A stretch of 64,000 nucleotides of DNA from NCBI GenBank assembly GCA_020205615.1, contig JAINUW010000692.1, positions 516,447 to 580,446 on the forward strand. Direction: 5' to 3'. This document shows positions 34,068 to 44,955 of this stretch, piece by piece (the first letter of the stretch is position 1; the number at the start of each line of letters is the position of its first letter). The stretch comes from Panax quinquefolius. Its lineage: Eukaryota > Streptophyta > Magnoliopsida > Apiales > Araliaceae. A program made the position numbers and the translations under genes. The notes below the pieces were generated by a model, which was not told where the DNA came from, did not search any database, and saw only the letters and a list, made by a program, of their open reading frames with translations.

Positions 34068-34164
34068 GATTCTGGGGATAGAATCTTTATAAGGGGGGAG
34101 AATGTAAAGGGACGAATTGATTGAGTCGTGATTCTGGGGACAGAATCCTTTTAAGGGGGAAAGA
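34068..34164 (+). promoter_or_regulatory. B-prime doubled hairpin-polypurine tract
   Basis: Two copies, 62 bp apart, of the hairpin-plus-tract module: GATTCTGGGGATAGAATC at 34068-34085 with its tract at 34090-34102, and GATTCTGGGGACAGAATC at 34130-34147 with its tract at 34153-34164. Only the second abuts the LTR start TGTGACG at 34165. The duplication is also in B5, so it is ancestral to the family. Confidence 0.8.
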
Positions 34165-36891
34165 TGTGACGAATGAGATTTTTGTAATTTAATTTGAATA
34201 TTTATTGAATTAAATAACTATTTTTGATGATTTAATTATTGGGTTAAATAATTAATTGATGAATTTATGAAAGATTAATTTAATTATATGTGTTACATTA
34301 ATTAAATTAATATGGAGAATTTTATTATTCAAAGTATGTATTTAATTGAGCTTATTTGATTAAATGAATTATTTAATAAGCATAATGTTATTCTAATTAA
34401 TGTAATAATTAATTAGGGATTTAATGATTTGACATAATTAATAAATGAGAATTTAATTATGTTACTATGAGATTTAATGTGGAATTATTCTATTTTATTT
34501 AATAAAGTTAAATAAGATATTGATTAATTGCTTAAATGGGTGAGACATTATTAAACTATATAATAAATATGTTAATTAAAATAAATTAGAAAAGAGATTA
34601 ATAAGCTAGCCAAACATGGCCCTAAGAGGAGTTGGCCAGTTGACCCACTAAGGGATTAACCGACCACAATAATGCTAGTTATCTATGCGCGCTTATATCA
34701 GTTTTATTTTATACTTACACATTTTATTCCTAAGACCTAGACTTTGAGGAAAGAGAGAGCTTTGAGAGATTGAAGAAGAAGAAGTTAGAATAAAAGGACT
34801 TTCTATCATCTTCTATTAATCTTAACAGAGTTAGCAAGAGTAATTCTTAATCCCAAGTTTCAATTCATGTTTTTTAACTTTTCTCCATAAACGTATATTT
34901 AAGTTCTCTGTTAATTGAAATTCATGATTGATTTATTAAAAAAAACTTGATGTTAGATGTTTATTAGCATATATAGTTCAATTATATATGATTTTATATG
35001 TGTTTTAGAGTAACTAATCCATGAAATCATGTTCAAATTGGAGTTTTATAGTTTCACAGAGAAAAATATATGAATATGGCTTATAAGTACAAAAATTTAC
35101 GTTTAAATTGCATATTAATCGGCAAATTCATGAATGATTTTGTTTATACATGTAAAAATGAAAAAAAGAAACTTAAAACGGACTGATTTGGTGTTATAAC
35201 GAATCTATAAATTGGTATTTCATGAAATTTGACGAAACTTTGAAAAATGGCAAGAACATGAAAAATATGAGTTCAAATTCAGTTGTTTATGTGATTTAAG
35301 TTGTCAAAAGCATGTTAAGAATGTCATTAAATGTTTCTGTTAAGTTCAGAACACATGGGTAATATTGAATTCGTTGTTTATATGAAGTTTTGGCCTAACT
35401 TGGTTTCTGATGTGTTCATTCGCGAACTACAGAATTGGATTATAGGTAGCCGTGTCTTAAGTCCCCGAAGTCAGGGTTCGGCTTCGGTCGAAATTTGACT
35501 TCGGATGGCATCATATATCTTCGGAGTCAAAGTTCAGCTTCGATCGGAAATTAACTTCGGATGGTGTCTTATATCTTCAGAGTCAGAGTTTGGCTTCGGT
35601 CAAAGTTTGAGTTCGGATGGCGTCACGTGTCTTCGGGGTCAGAATTTGACTTCGACCGAAGTTCGGCTCCGGATGGTGTCATGACTTCGGAAGTCGGAAT
35701 TCGAAGTTCGGCTTCGGTCGAAGCTTGGTTCCGGATGATGTCATATATATGTGAATGATGATAATGAGTAGAACTTAAACTAAGTTAACAAGCTATACTG
35801 AAAGTGGGAACTGAACTTATAAATGTAACTAATAAATGTTGTGAATACATATGATATGTGTGTTGAGGAACGTGAATAGTTAACATGTAATCTACGCACG
35901 AGGCAAGTTTCTAAACCTTACCTCTTTACATTGAGCAAGTTTTCTAACCCTAAACTTTATTTAAGCAAGTTCTTGTTATTTATAGATCAAGTTCAAGATT
36001 TTATATTAGATGTTTTAAAGTATGATTCCTATTATACAATACTTATTCCATTGTATACCTCTTGAGTCTATTATTCAAATTGAATATCATTTATTGTGGA
36101 ACCTAGTAAGACTAGCGAACCCTTATTGATTCGACTAGTCCATCATTGATGAACGTTCTAAATTTCAAAAACTTTATTAAGCTTATCCAAACCAAACTTC
36201 CTTTGGTGCGGACTCTAATGTCAAACTGAGATGAACAACCTTGTTATAGGGGATTAATTACGCTTTAGCGTTAAGATATTGTGCACATTATAGTACTAAG
36301 GGCTGATTCCCTTAAGTACGAGAAGAAGAGTCCATAGTCTTATGACCGTTAAAGGTTTCAAGTATAAACACTTGACAACATAGGATAGAGTTCAAGGTCT
36401 TATGGTTTTGATTCTTGTTATTCATTCTTGATTCAAAAGTCGAGTTTCTTATTTCAGAAGTCTTTGATTCACTCGCATGTTATTATATTGATGTTATATT
36501 ATTATACTTGTGGGCAATCGTGCTCATTCTTGCATAATAATAACATTTCTATTAAGAACGAAAGGTCTGACAAGCCTTTTACTAGCAAAGGCAAGGGCAA
36601 GGTTAACAAGTGATGAAGACTTATTGTTTATTTGTTATATTTATGTTTCAGGCTTATGTTAAAGTTGTTTAAGACTTAATATTTGTTTATATTTCCGCAT
36701 TTGAGATTTAAGGTTAGTATGACCTAGGATTGATGTATTTAAATCAGATGTTGTAACTCCATTAGGAGAGGATTTATTTCTATCTATTTATGTTTTTTTT
36801 TCATTTATTATGGGTAGATAGATACATGATGTTTGGATAGTGAACACTGAATTCCGTGGGAATTGAAGTACCCGAATTTGGGCTTGTCACA
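34165..36891 (+). repeat. B-prime 3' LTR, 2,727 bp
   Basis: Starts TGTGACGAATG after the second polypurine tract and ends CTTGTCACA at 36891, giving terminal TGTGAC/GTCACA. The first 300 bp (AT-rich, ATTTAATT-type sequence) match both B5 LTRs. It contains a GA-rich stretch at about 34746-34795 and the minisatellite at 35462-35750. There is no second LTR of this copy in the window. No genes. Confidence 0.85.
35462..35750 (+). repeat. 56-bp minisatellite, about five units, in the B-prime LTR
   Basis: Units begin at about 35462, 35520, 35576, 35632 and 35686, each carrying CTTCGG, GTCAGAGTT, GGCTTCGGTCGAAGTTTG and TTCGGATGGTGTCA variants. Units are 54-64 bp and diverged from one another. GC content is much higher than around it. 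B5 has unrelated GC-rich sequence at the matching place. Confidence 0.85.
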
Positions 36892-37803
36892 GTCATAATC
36901 CTTATTATCGTCATATAAGATTAATTTACATTACCTTTTCCTTCTTTCTAGCATAACTTGTCCAAACCATTAAAACCATAATTTTTGTTAAGTTAATTAT
37001 CATTCATTACGTCTTCTTGAGAATTTAATGCCACACCTTATGATTATTCTTTAACGACTAAGTCATACAATCTTTTATATGCCAAGAGCGAACATCCAAT
37101 GCTAATACTATGCGTTCATAGCTTTTAAGCATTTTACATTACCTTTCTTCATATCTTAAAATGTCCGATTTATTTATCTCAAAAAACTATTCAAGTTATT
37201 ATCATTAACTCGACTTCTTAACGTTTAAACGTCACTTAACAACTTCATTACTTCACATTCAAACCATAAACTCCTGTGTATGTTAAGCACATTTATCTTT
37301 ACGTGTACACTAACCGTCTTCATCGGTTTACATGTTTTACGTTCACATTGCTCGTCTTTTAAACTTTCATTCAACCTTAACTCGAGATTTTAATTCCCCA
37401 TTATAGTGATACATTAAGTGAATATGAAGTTCATAAACATTCACCAAACTTTTCTCAACTGCTGAGCATTAAAAAGCACTTCACCAGGCTTTCCCCTGCA
37501 CTAGCGTTGCTGTGCTCTAACACCTTTGTTAAACTAAAATCTGCAAAGGTTAGTTAGCGAAGAATCGGCTTCGGTAGAGCAATCGTAGCGCCCCATTTCC
37601 AATTCATCTTTGGCGGGTCTTGGCGCTAATACTAAAAATCAGAAAATTTTTCTAAGTGTTGAACATGTACGAATCGCGTACTTTACAATCTTATAACTTC
37701 TTCGTTATAACTTGAAACGAATCCGTTCTAAAGCCATTTTCTTGCTTCCATTACATACTATATTTTTCCCTTGATAGAATATTTTTTTGAATCCACTAAC
37801 AAG
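36892..37803 (-). repeat. Inverted fragment of LTR family C
   Basis: Its reverse complement aligns with the C LTR at about 39415-40850: the palindrome region (37693-37708 against 39497-39512), GTATGACTTAG-containing sequence near 37070 against 40705, and others. It is diverged from C and has no LTR ends, so it is a piece of a separate copy. A GC-rich block lies at about 37480-37640. It could be the flank into which B-prime inserted. No genes. Confidence 0.72.
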
Positions 37804-40800
37804 TGTGACAACTCGGAAAATTGGATTGTCCAGAAATTAAGTTTAAAGAATTAGTTGTAAATAAAATGAATTTTATTAATAATATTCTGAGCTATGTGTT
37901 TATTAATCATTCTAGAATCTAGGATGATTATAAAACAGGAGGATTCTGGCTACAGGCTAGACTGAACGAGTAAGAATTTTCAAGACGAAAATAAATTTTT
38001 TTCGGGAACAAAAATATTTCTAAGGAAAAAGACGAAATAAAAACTATTCACCCGACAAAACACTAAGGGTTTGGGTTTAAATAACCTAAGCCTTTCAAAG
38101 AGTTCGGTATGTCAAAATGACATTTTGTCGAAAGATTTGACGATAATATGTCGTGAAAAGTTAAGTAAGCCGATAAAAGTTTTTCTCGAAAAACGTGCAG
38201 AAATCGGACAAAATAAAAACGACGAAAAGTACTGTTATGTACTTTTCATCCATTTAACTATGTTAGGGGAAAACGTGAAGAAAAATGCTTAACATCAAAA
38301 AGAGTTTTTCAGTTTTTTGGTGACCCGAAGAATGTGTAAAAGTTAATCTGTAAAAGAAAGACGAAATATCCAAAAATATTTGGATTCCGAGAATCGCAGT
38401 TTTTTGAACTGTCGGATGAATTCTTCAAGACGGAAGCACGAAGCTTCCAAGAGAAGCTTCGTGAATAGTAAGGAGGTGTGATTAGTAACTTTGGGGTGAA
38501 ATGACTATTTTGCCTCTAACCTTAGTTTTCTATATAAGAGAAGCTTAAGTTCATTTGTTGGTTAATGAAAAATTCACCAAAACTTGAGAGAGAGAGAGAA
38601 GTCAGATGAGGAGGAAAAGGAAGAGGAAAAGCTAGCCCGAGTGCAAACTTTTTCCAATGGAAGAAGATTAAAGAAGAAGGTAATCCAAAACCTAGTTTAA
38701 TATAATTTGTTTTTAAGTTTTCTATGTTAAAAATATAACTTAATGAGAATAGAAGTAAAAGATGTGAAGAATGATTTCATATGGTTGAAATCATGAGAAA
38801 ATGAAGAAAATAAGAATTAAAAGTTTAGTTTATAAATTTCTTAAGGAAGTATGAGTTTCGTAATGAATTTGAGCGATCCGAATGAATCATATGAACAATT
38901 TGGTGAAATAAGTAAGGAGCAGTGTTTTATAACACTGAATTCCAAGAAAAAGTGAAATAGTAATCAAAATATTGTTTAAAAATGAAGAACGAATGAAGAA
39001 TGTGAAGAACACACGAAGAACACGAAGAACATTGTTGATGGACAAATTTAAAACCATCTTAGTATAACTTGTTATTAACGGACAAGTTTAAAACCATCGT
39101 GTATAAGTTAGTTGCTTATTACTTGGTTAGGAATGATAGAAACGTTCATGAAGAACGGATTAAACTTAGCTATAGAGAAGTTATGATGAGAATTGTGTAA
39201 AAGACAAACGAGAAGTAGAAAGTATGTAAATGAACCCGAAGGTGTAGGGTTTTATAAGAATGTAAGAGAATGTAGAAAACGTGAGTCGTAGACTCAAGAA
39301 CGAAAAAGTTCCGAGTTTGGATGACCGAATTACGGACGAATGAATGAAGAACGTTAATAATGTAAAACGAATGAATGATAAAGATTAAGCCAATTGAATG
39401 GCATGTTAATGAATTTAGAATAAATTTCTATCCAAAGGAAGTTGAAGTATGTAAGATAAGGAAGAGAATGGCTTTGGAACGACCTCGTTCCAAGTTATAA
39501 CGAAGGAGTTATGAGATTGTAAAGTAAGCATCTCAAACTAGTTCAAGACTTAGAAAAAAAAAATTCAAAGTTTTAGGCCTGGCGCCCGCACCGATTAAGC
39601 CTTGGGAGGAGGCGCATAAATACCAACCCGGCAAATCAATTATCGTAAGTGGCAATCGTAGAGCGAGAAATAAGAAGGGGATCGGCGCACGCACGTCGGT
39701 CGTAAGAAGGCCCAAGTGATGAGCTTTCAATTGCTCAACTCCTGGGGGAAGTGTAAGGAAAGCTAATGAACGTGTAGTTCACGTAATGTAGCATGTAAAC
39801 AAGTAATTTAAACCTTTATTAAAGATTGAATGGAAAGATTGAACGACATTAAAAGACAAAGAATGTAAAAGCTAGATTACATAACCGATATCTGAGGACC
39901 GTAGTCGCGATAAAATGAATGTGTGAGATTGTTATGATTGTGATTCCTTAGACGTTGAGTGACGAGGGTAATGAATAACATTTCGATGTTATGTGGTAGT
40001 AGTGAGAGATAAGTGTAAAGCGTATAGACGCTGTAAATGTAATACAGTTGCGATGAACGATCGGTCTTAGCATACAACGAACCGTATGGCTTCGGCATTA
40101 AGAAAGAATAATGAATGCGGGGTTCATGTAAAGGATAACAAAAAAAGTGATTAAAACCTTGGGTAAAGGTTGAACGAGAAACTAAGAGATGGACAACGTG
40201 AACGCAGAATACGTAAGCAATCCTCGTGAATCGTATTCACGTCGAACAAACGTTCTAAGTATACATTGGTTGTATGACTTAAATGTTGACAAAGGTAGTA
40301 AGTAAGATATGATTTATCAAGAAAGCCGTAACGAATGGTAATAAGATTTATAAAAGTTCGAATGTGAGTCGGATAGAGAATATTAGAATGAAATGTAAGC
40401 GTTAAACACTTTCGCCGATGTAAAGGTTGAGTGTACGCGCATATTAAACGGACAGAACCTACACCCCGTGTATGGTTTGACCGTAAGGTAATGAAGACCA
40501 ATGATTAAACCTGTGAACGGTGAAGAACTGAACTAAAGACCATGATGTATAACATTAAGAAGCCGAGTTAATATTTATAACTTGGATGACGTTCCGAGTC
40601 GAATGAACCGGACGTTGTAAGATAAGAATAAGGTAACGTAAAATTTTTAACGCTATGAATGTGTAGAATTAATATTGAATGATCGTTTTGAGTATACAAA
40701 AGACTGTATGACTTAGACGATAAAGAATAAATCATGAGGTATGACATTTATTTTCTAGAAAGCCATAAGGAATGAGAAATTGACTTAACGAACATTATAT

Positions 40801-41441
40801 TTTTAATGGTTCAGATAAATTAAGATAAGTTTAGGTTATGGTACAATAGTAATCTTTAATGGTTGACATATGGGAGCTAGGCTAAACAATTCCTTCAGAG
40901 AGCAGAGGTATATACGAAACTGGTAACCAATCTAACTCACTATGAAAGATAGTGTAGATGAGAGGGAAACTTGTTTGTTGGTTGTTTGTGGGAAACCACT
41001 CAGAGTACCATATGGACTACTAGCAGAGACACGATGTGTGTTGAGTCCTAGAAGAGTTATAAGAAGAAGATAAGAATGTAAATCATCAAAGATGATGATC
41101 ATATGAGTAAGACATCTCCGTATGTCATGAAGCCGTAAACCGGTAAAGAAAGTTGGTTGCGTAAACTTAGATTACAAGAATGCGAACCCTAAGAAGTAAA
41201 GAAAAGTTTAAACCAATGCGTAAGTCAAGTATATGACCAATTGGTGTATGTGTTATTCCTTATATGTTATATAGGGATTGGAATAAACAGTTTAGCATAA
41301 ACTATAAGCTATAGATGTACGTAAGACAAGTTTCCTAACTTCATTCATATTTTAAATAGATGCTAGTTTCTTAAACTTCTTAGATGTTGAACATGAGAAG
41401 TTTTATCTATGTGCATATGTACGATATATGTACAAGGTGGT
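37804..41441 (+). repeat. Element C 5' LTR, left part
   Basis: Starts TGTGACAACTCGG. Upstream motif TGAATAGTAAGGAGGTG at 38462-38478, TATA box at 38531-38537, GA tract at about 38584-38601, palindrome ATAACGAAGGAGTTAT at 39497-39512, then a GC-rich block at about 39565-39735. It is interrupted at 41441 by B5 and continues at 47827. The long stretch 39740-41440 is AT-rich and shows no gene; short minus-strand frames at 39877-40501 lie wholly inside repeated LTR sequence. Confidence 0.78.
41437..41441 (+). repeat. Target-site duplication of B5, left copy
   Basis: GTGGT immediately before the B5 LTR start TGTGACA at 41442. The same GTGGT follows the other B5 LTR end at 47822-47826. Confidence 0.9.
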
Positions 41442-42463
41442 TGTGACAATCGAGATTTTGTAATTTAATTTAAATATTTATTGGATTAAATAAATATTTT
41501 TCGAAGAATCAATTATTAGATTAATTAATTAATTGATAAAGTTGTGATAGATTAATTTAATTATATGTGTTATATTTATTAAATTGAAGTGGAGAATTTT
41601 ATTATTCGATATACGTATTTATGTGAGCTTATTGAATTAAAAGAAATATTTAATAAGCCTATGTTATTTTAATTAATTTAATTATTAATTAGAGATTTAA
41701 TAATTTAATATTATTATTAAATGAGAAATTTAATTATGTGACTATGTGCATTATTGAGAAATTATTATATTTTATTTAAAATAAATTTTATAAGATATTG
41801 ATTTATTTTATAATGGATGTGACATTAATTAGACTATATGACAAGGTTTATTAAATTAAATGGTTTTAAAACCCTTTATGTTAGCCAAACATGGCACTAA
41901 GGGAAGTTGGAGGCGCTTAACCCATGATCGGGTAACCCACCACCAAACGCTGCGCCGATTCTTCTCTTTTTATCAGACGTCTTCTCTTTTCTTCATTATT
42001 TGCCTAAGTCTAGAGAGCTTAACAAAGAGAAATACAGAGAGAATTTGAGAAATTTTTGAGAAAGATTGTGAGTATTGTGATTGTAGTAGAGAGAATTGTC
42101 ATCCTTGTTCATCTACGCTTGGGTAATCCTCTTCAACCCTAATTTTTATTTTACGTCTTTTAAAGTTTTCATGAATATGGCTTTCATTCATTCTGTAAGT
42201 CTCTGTAATTGGAAAATGGTGTTGTTGTAGGAATATATGTAGTAATTCGAGTAGCATAACATGTTTATTGTATATTATATGGGTTTCCAGATCTTCAGTT
42301 CATGAAATTATACAGTAAAAGATTTCAGAGTATGTTATATATCTATATGGCCTTATACGTGTTTTTAGTATGTCAAACATAAATGGTTTTACAAAATTTC
42401 CACTAATATGTGATTATTCATGCTAAAACGAATTAAATGAAAGTTGAATGGGTGGATTTGGTC
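41442..42463 (+). repeat. B5 5' LTR, truncated by deletion into pol
   Basis: Matches 44956-45980 almost base for base up to GGATTTGGTCT. It then continues AACGAATGCTCC, which is the RT motif GLTNAP, whereas the intact LTR continues TATAACGAATC. The two parents share TTTGGTCT and AACGAAT, a clear microhomology at the deletion junction. Confidence 0.9.
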
Positions 42464-44845
42464 TAACGAATGCTCCTGCAGCATTTATGGGCTTAATGAA
42501 TTGAGTGTTCAAGCCGTTTTTGGACAAATTCGTAGTGGTATTTATAGATGACATTTTGGTATATTCAAAAACCAAGGAAGAACACGAAGAGCATTTGAGG
42601 TTGACATTAGAGACATTGAGGAGAGAGAAGTTGTATGCTAAGTTTTCGAAATGTGAATTCTGGATTGAAAGAGTACAATTTCTTGGGCATGTGATTGATA
42701 GAGACGGAATTTCAGTGGATCCTTCCAAAGTCGAAGCTGTTATTAACTTGGATTGGCGGGTTATTACAGAAGATTTATTCAGGGTTTTTCCAAGATCGCA
42801 ACTCATTGATTTAATTTGACTAGGAAATCAAGTGAAATTTGTTTGGACCGAGAAGTGTGAGGAAAGCTTTCAAGAATTAAAGAGGAGGTTAAGTTCAAGA
42901 CTGTGTGTTATCTCTTCCGATGACACGTGAAATTTTATGGTTTATAGTGATGCGTCGATAAAGGACTTGGCTGTGTGTGCTTATGCGAGAATGGCAGAAG
43001 TCATGCAGTATCGTGTAATTAACCTCAAAACATTATGAGAAGGGGTATCCGACCCATGACTTGGAGTTAGCTGCAGTAGTTTTTGCTTTGAAAATTTGGA
43101 GGCACTATCTCTATGGGGAGAAGTGTGAAATATATACAGATCATAAGAGTTTGAAATATATTTTTACACAAAAATACTTGAACATGCGTTAAAAAAGGTG
43201 GTTGGAGTTAATTAAGGACTACGATTGTGAGATTCTATACCATCCGGGTAAGGCAAATGTGGTGACCGACGCCCTAAGTAGAAAAGGTCGGGAGAAATTG
43301 ATGATGTTGACCGCTGAGGAGGAGCTAATTTTAGCAATGGAGAAGCTAGAATTGGAAGTGAAGTATCCTATGGAGATTGACGAGAAGCTGTTTCAGATGC
43401 AAGCTGGTACAACTTTACTGGATAAAGTTAAGGAAGCTCAACTTCAGGACGAAGAATGTGAGAAATTGAAGAAGAAGATTTCTGAAGGGACTGAACTAAG
43501 ATTCAAAATAGACAGTGAGGGACTACTAAGATTTGAGAGCAAAATTTGGGTACCGCCAGTACCAGAGATTAAGGAAGAAATTTTAAGCGAAGCTCACAAC
43601 TCAAGATATTCGATTCACTCTGGTAGCACCAAGATGTACCAAGACCTTCGACAACACTTTTGGTGGCCAAATTTAAAACGAGAGGTTGCAGAATGTGTTG
43701 CCAAATGCCTGACATGTCAGAAAGTGAAAGCAGAACATCAGAGACCGAGTGGGTTGCTACAACCTTTAGAGATTCCAGAATGGAAAAGGGAACATATTAC
43801 GATGGATTTCGTGGTTGGCCTACTGACGACTCAGAAAGGCTATGACGCAGTATGGGTTATTGTTGACCGATTGATGAAATCCGCACACTTCCTTCCAATT
43901 AGAATCAGATTGAACCTAGATCAGTTGGCAAGGTTATATATGAAATAGATTGTTTCAAGGCGTGGAGTTCCGGTGTCAATTGTTTCTGATAGAGATCCGC
44001 GTTTTATGTCGAACTTCTGGAAACGCCTACAGGAATGCTTGGGTACACAGTTGCGAATGAGCACATCATATCACCCTCAGGCAGATGGACAGAGTGAAAG
44101 AACAATTCAGACATTGGAAGATATGTTAAGAGCTTGTATAATGGATTTTAAAGGAAATTGGGATGACCATTTACCGCTTTGTAGTCTTTACAACAACAAA
44201 GCATTACCACGCTCAGTATTGGCATGCCACCCTATGAAGCGTTATACAGCAGAAAGTGTAGAACTCCACTATATTGGGATGAAGTTGGCAAAAGACAACT
44301 ACTATGCCCGAAATTAGTACAACAAACAACAGAAATAGTCAAAGTGATCCGAGCGAGATTGACAGAAGCTCAAGATAGACAGAAGAAATATGTCGATCCA
44401 CACCGTAAGAATGTTGAGTTCGAACCAGGTAGTTATGTGTTCTTAAAGGTCTCTCCTTGGAAGTGAAAGATCAGGTTCGGAAAGAAAGGGAAACTAAGCC
44501 CAAGATTCAATGGACCCTTTGAAGTTCTGAGAAGGGTCTGAGAAGTTGCTTATGAGGTAGCCTTACCTCCATCTCTAGAGAATGTCCACAATGTTTTCCA
44601 TGTCTCGGTCCCCACGACCCTACAAACCCGACACAAGCACGTGATTGAATATGAACCCTACATTTCGACTAAAGACTTGTCTTACGAAGAAATTCTGCTC
44701 AAATTATCGATGTAAAAGAACAAGTTTCGAGAAATAAAGTAATACCTTCTTACATTAAGGTAATTTGGAGGAACCACAACGTCAAGAAGCTACGTGGGAA
44801 CTCGAAGAGAATATGATGAAAAATTATCCTCATTTATTTACTTAG
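42464..44845 (+). pseudogene. B5 pol: RT (C-terminal half), RNase H, integrase, chromodomain
   Basis: RT begins inside [11 protein letters not shown], followed by TGA at about 42502 and an open stretch with [10 protein letters not shown]. RNase H follows in several frames (VYSDAS-like near 42940, [10 protein letters not shown] near 43059, YTDHKSLKY near 43135, ANVVTDALSR near 43255). Integrase: HNSRYSIHSG, CLTC, MDFVVGLL, SDRDPRF and [15 protein letters not shown]. The tail near 44640-44845 has WRNHN and ends PHLFT and stop, with frameshifts. TAG near 43946 and TGA near 44464 also interrupt. It would have been the replication and integration module; without gag and protease it could not act on its own. 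Confidence 0.9.
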
Positions 44846-44857
44846 ATTGTTATATGG

Positions 44858-44955
44858 GATTTCGGGGATGTAATCTTTGTGAGGGGGGGGAGAATGTAAT
44901 CGGGACTAATTATTAAGTTGTGATTCGAGGATGTAATCCTTTTAAGAGGGAAAGA
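44858..44955 (+). promoter_or_regulatory. B5 doubled hairpin-polypurine tract
   Basis: Decayed versions of the module: hairpin 44858-44875 with tract GAGGGGGGGGAGAA (44881-44894), and hairpin 44922-44938 with tract AAGAGGGAAAGA (44944-44955) abutting the LTR. Spacing (about 64 bp) matches B-prime, which confirms that the duplication is old. Confidence 0.78.

Noticed and set aside
39877..40501. Two minus-strand frames of 73 and 116 codons
   Set aside because: They are antisense within LTR C, with no recognisable motifs and no counterpart in the inverted C fragment.
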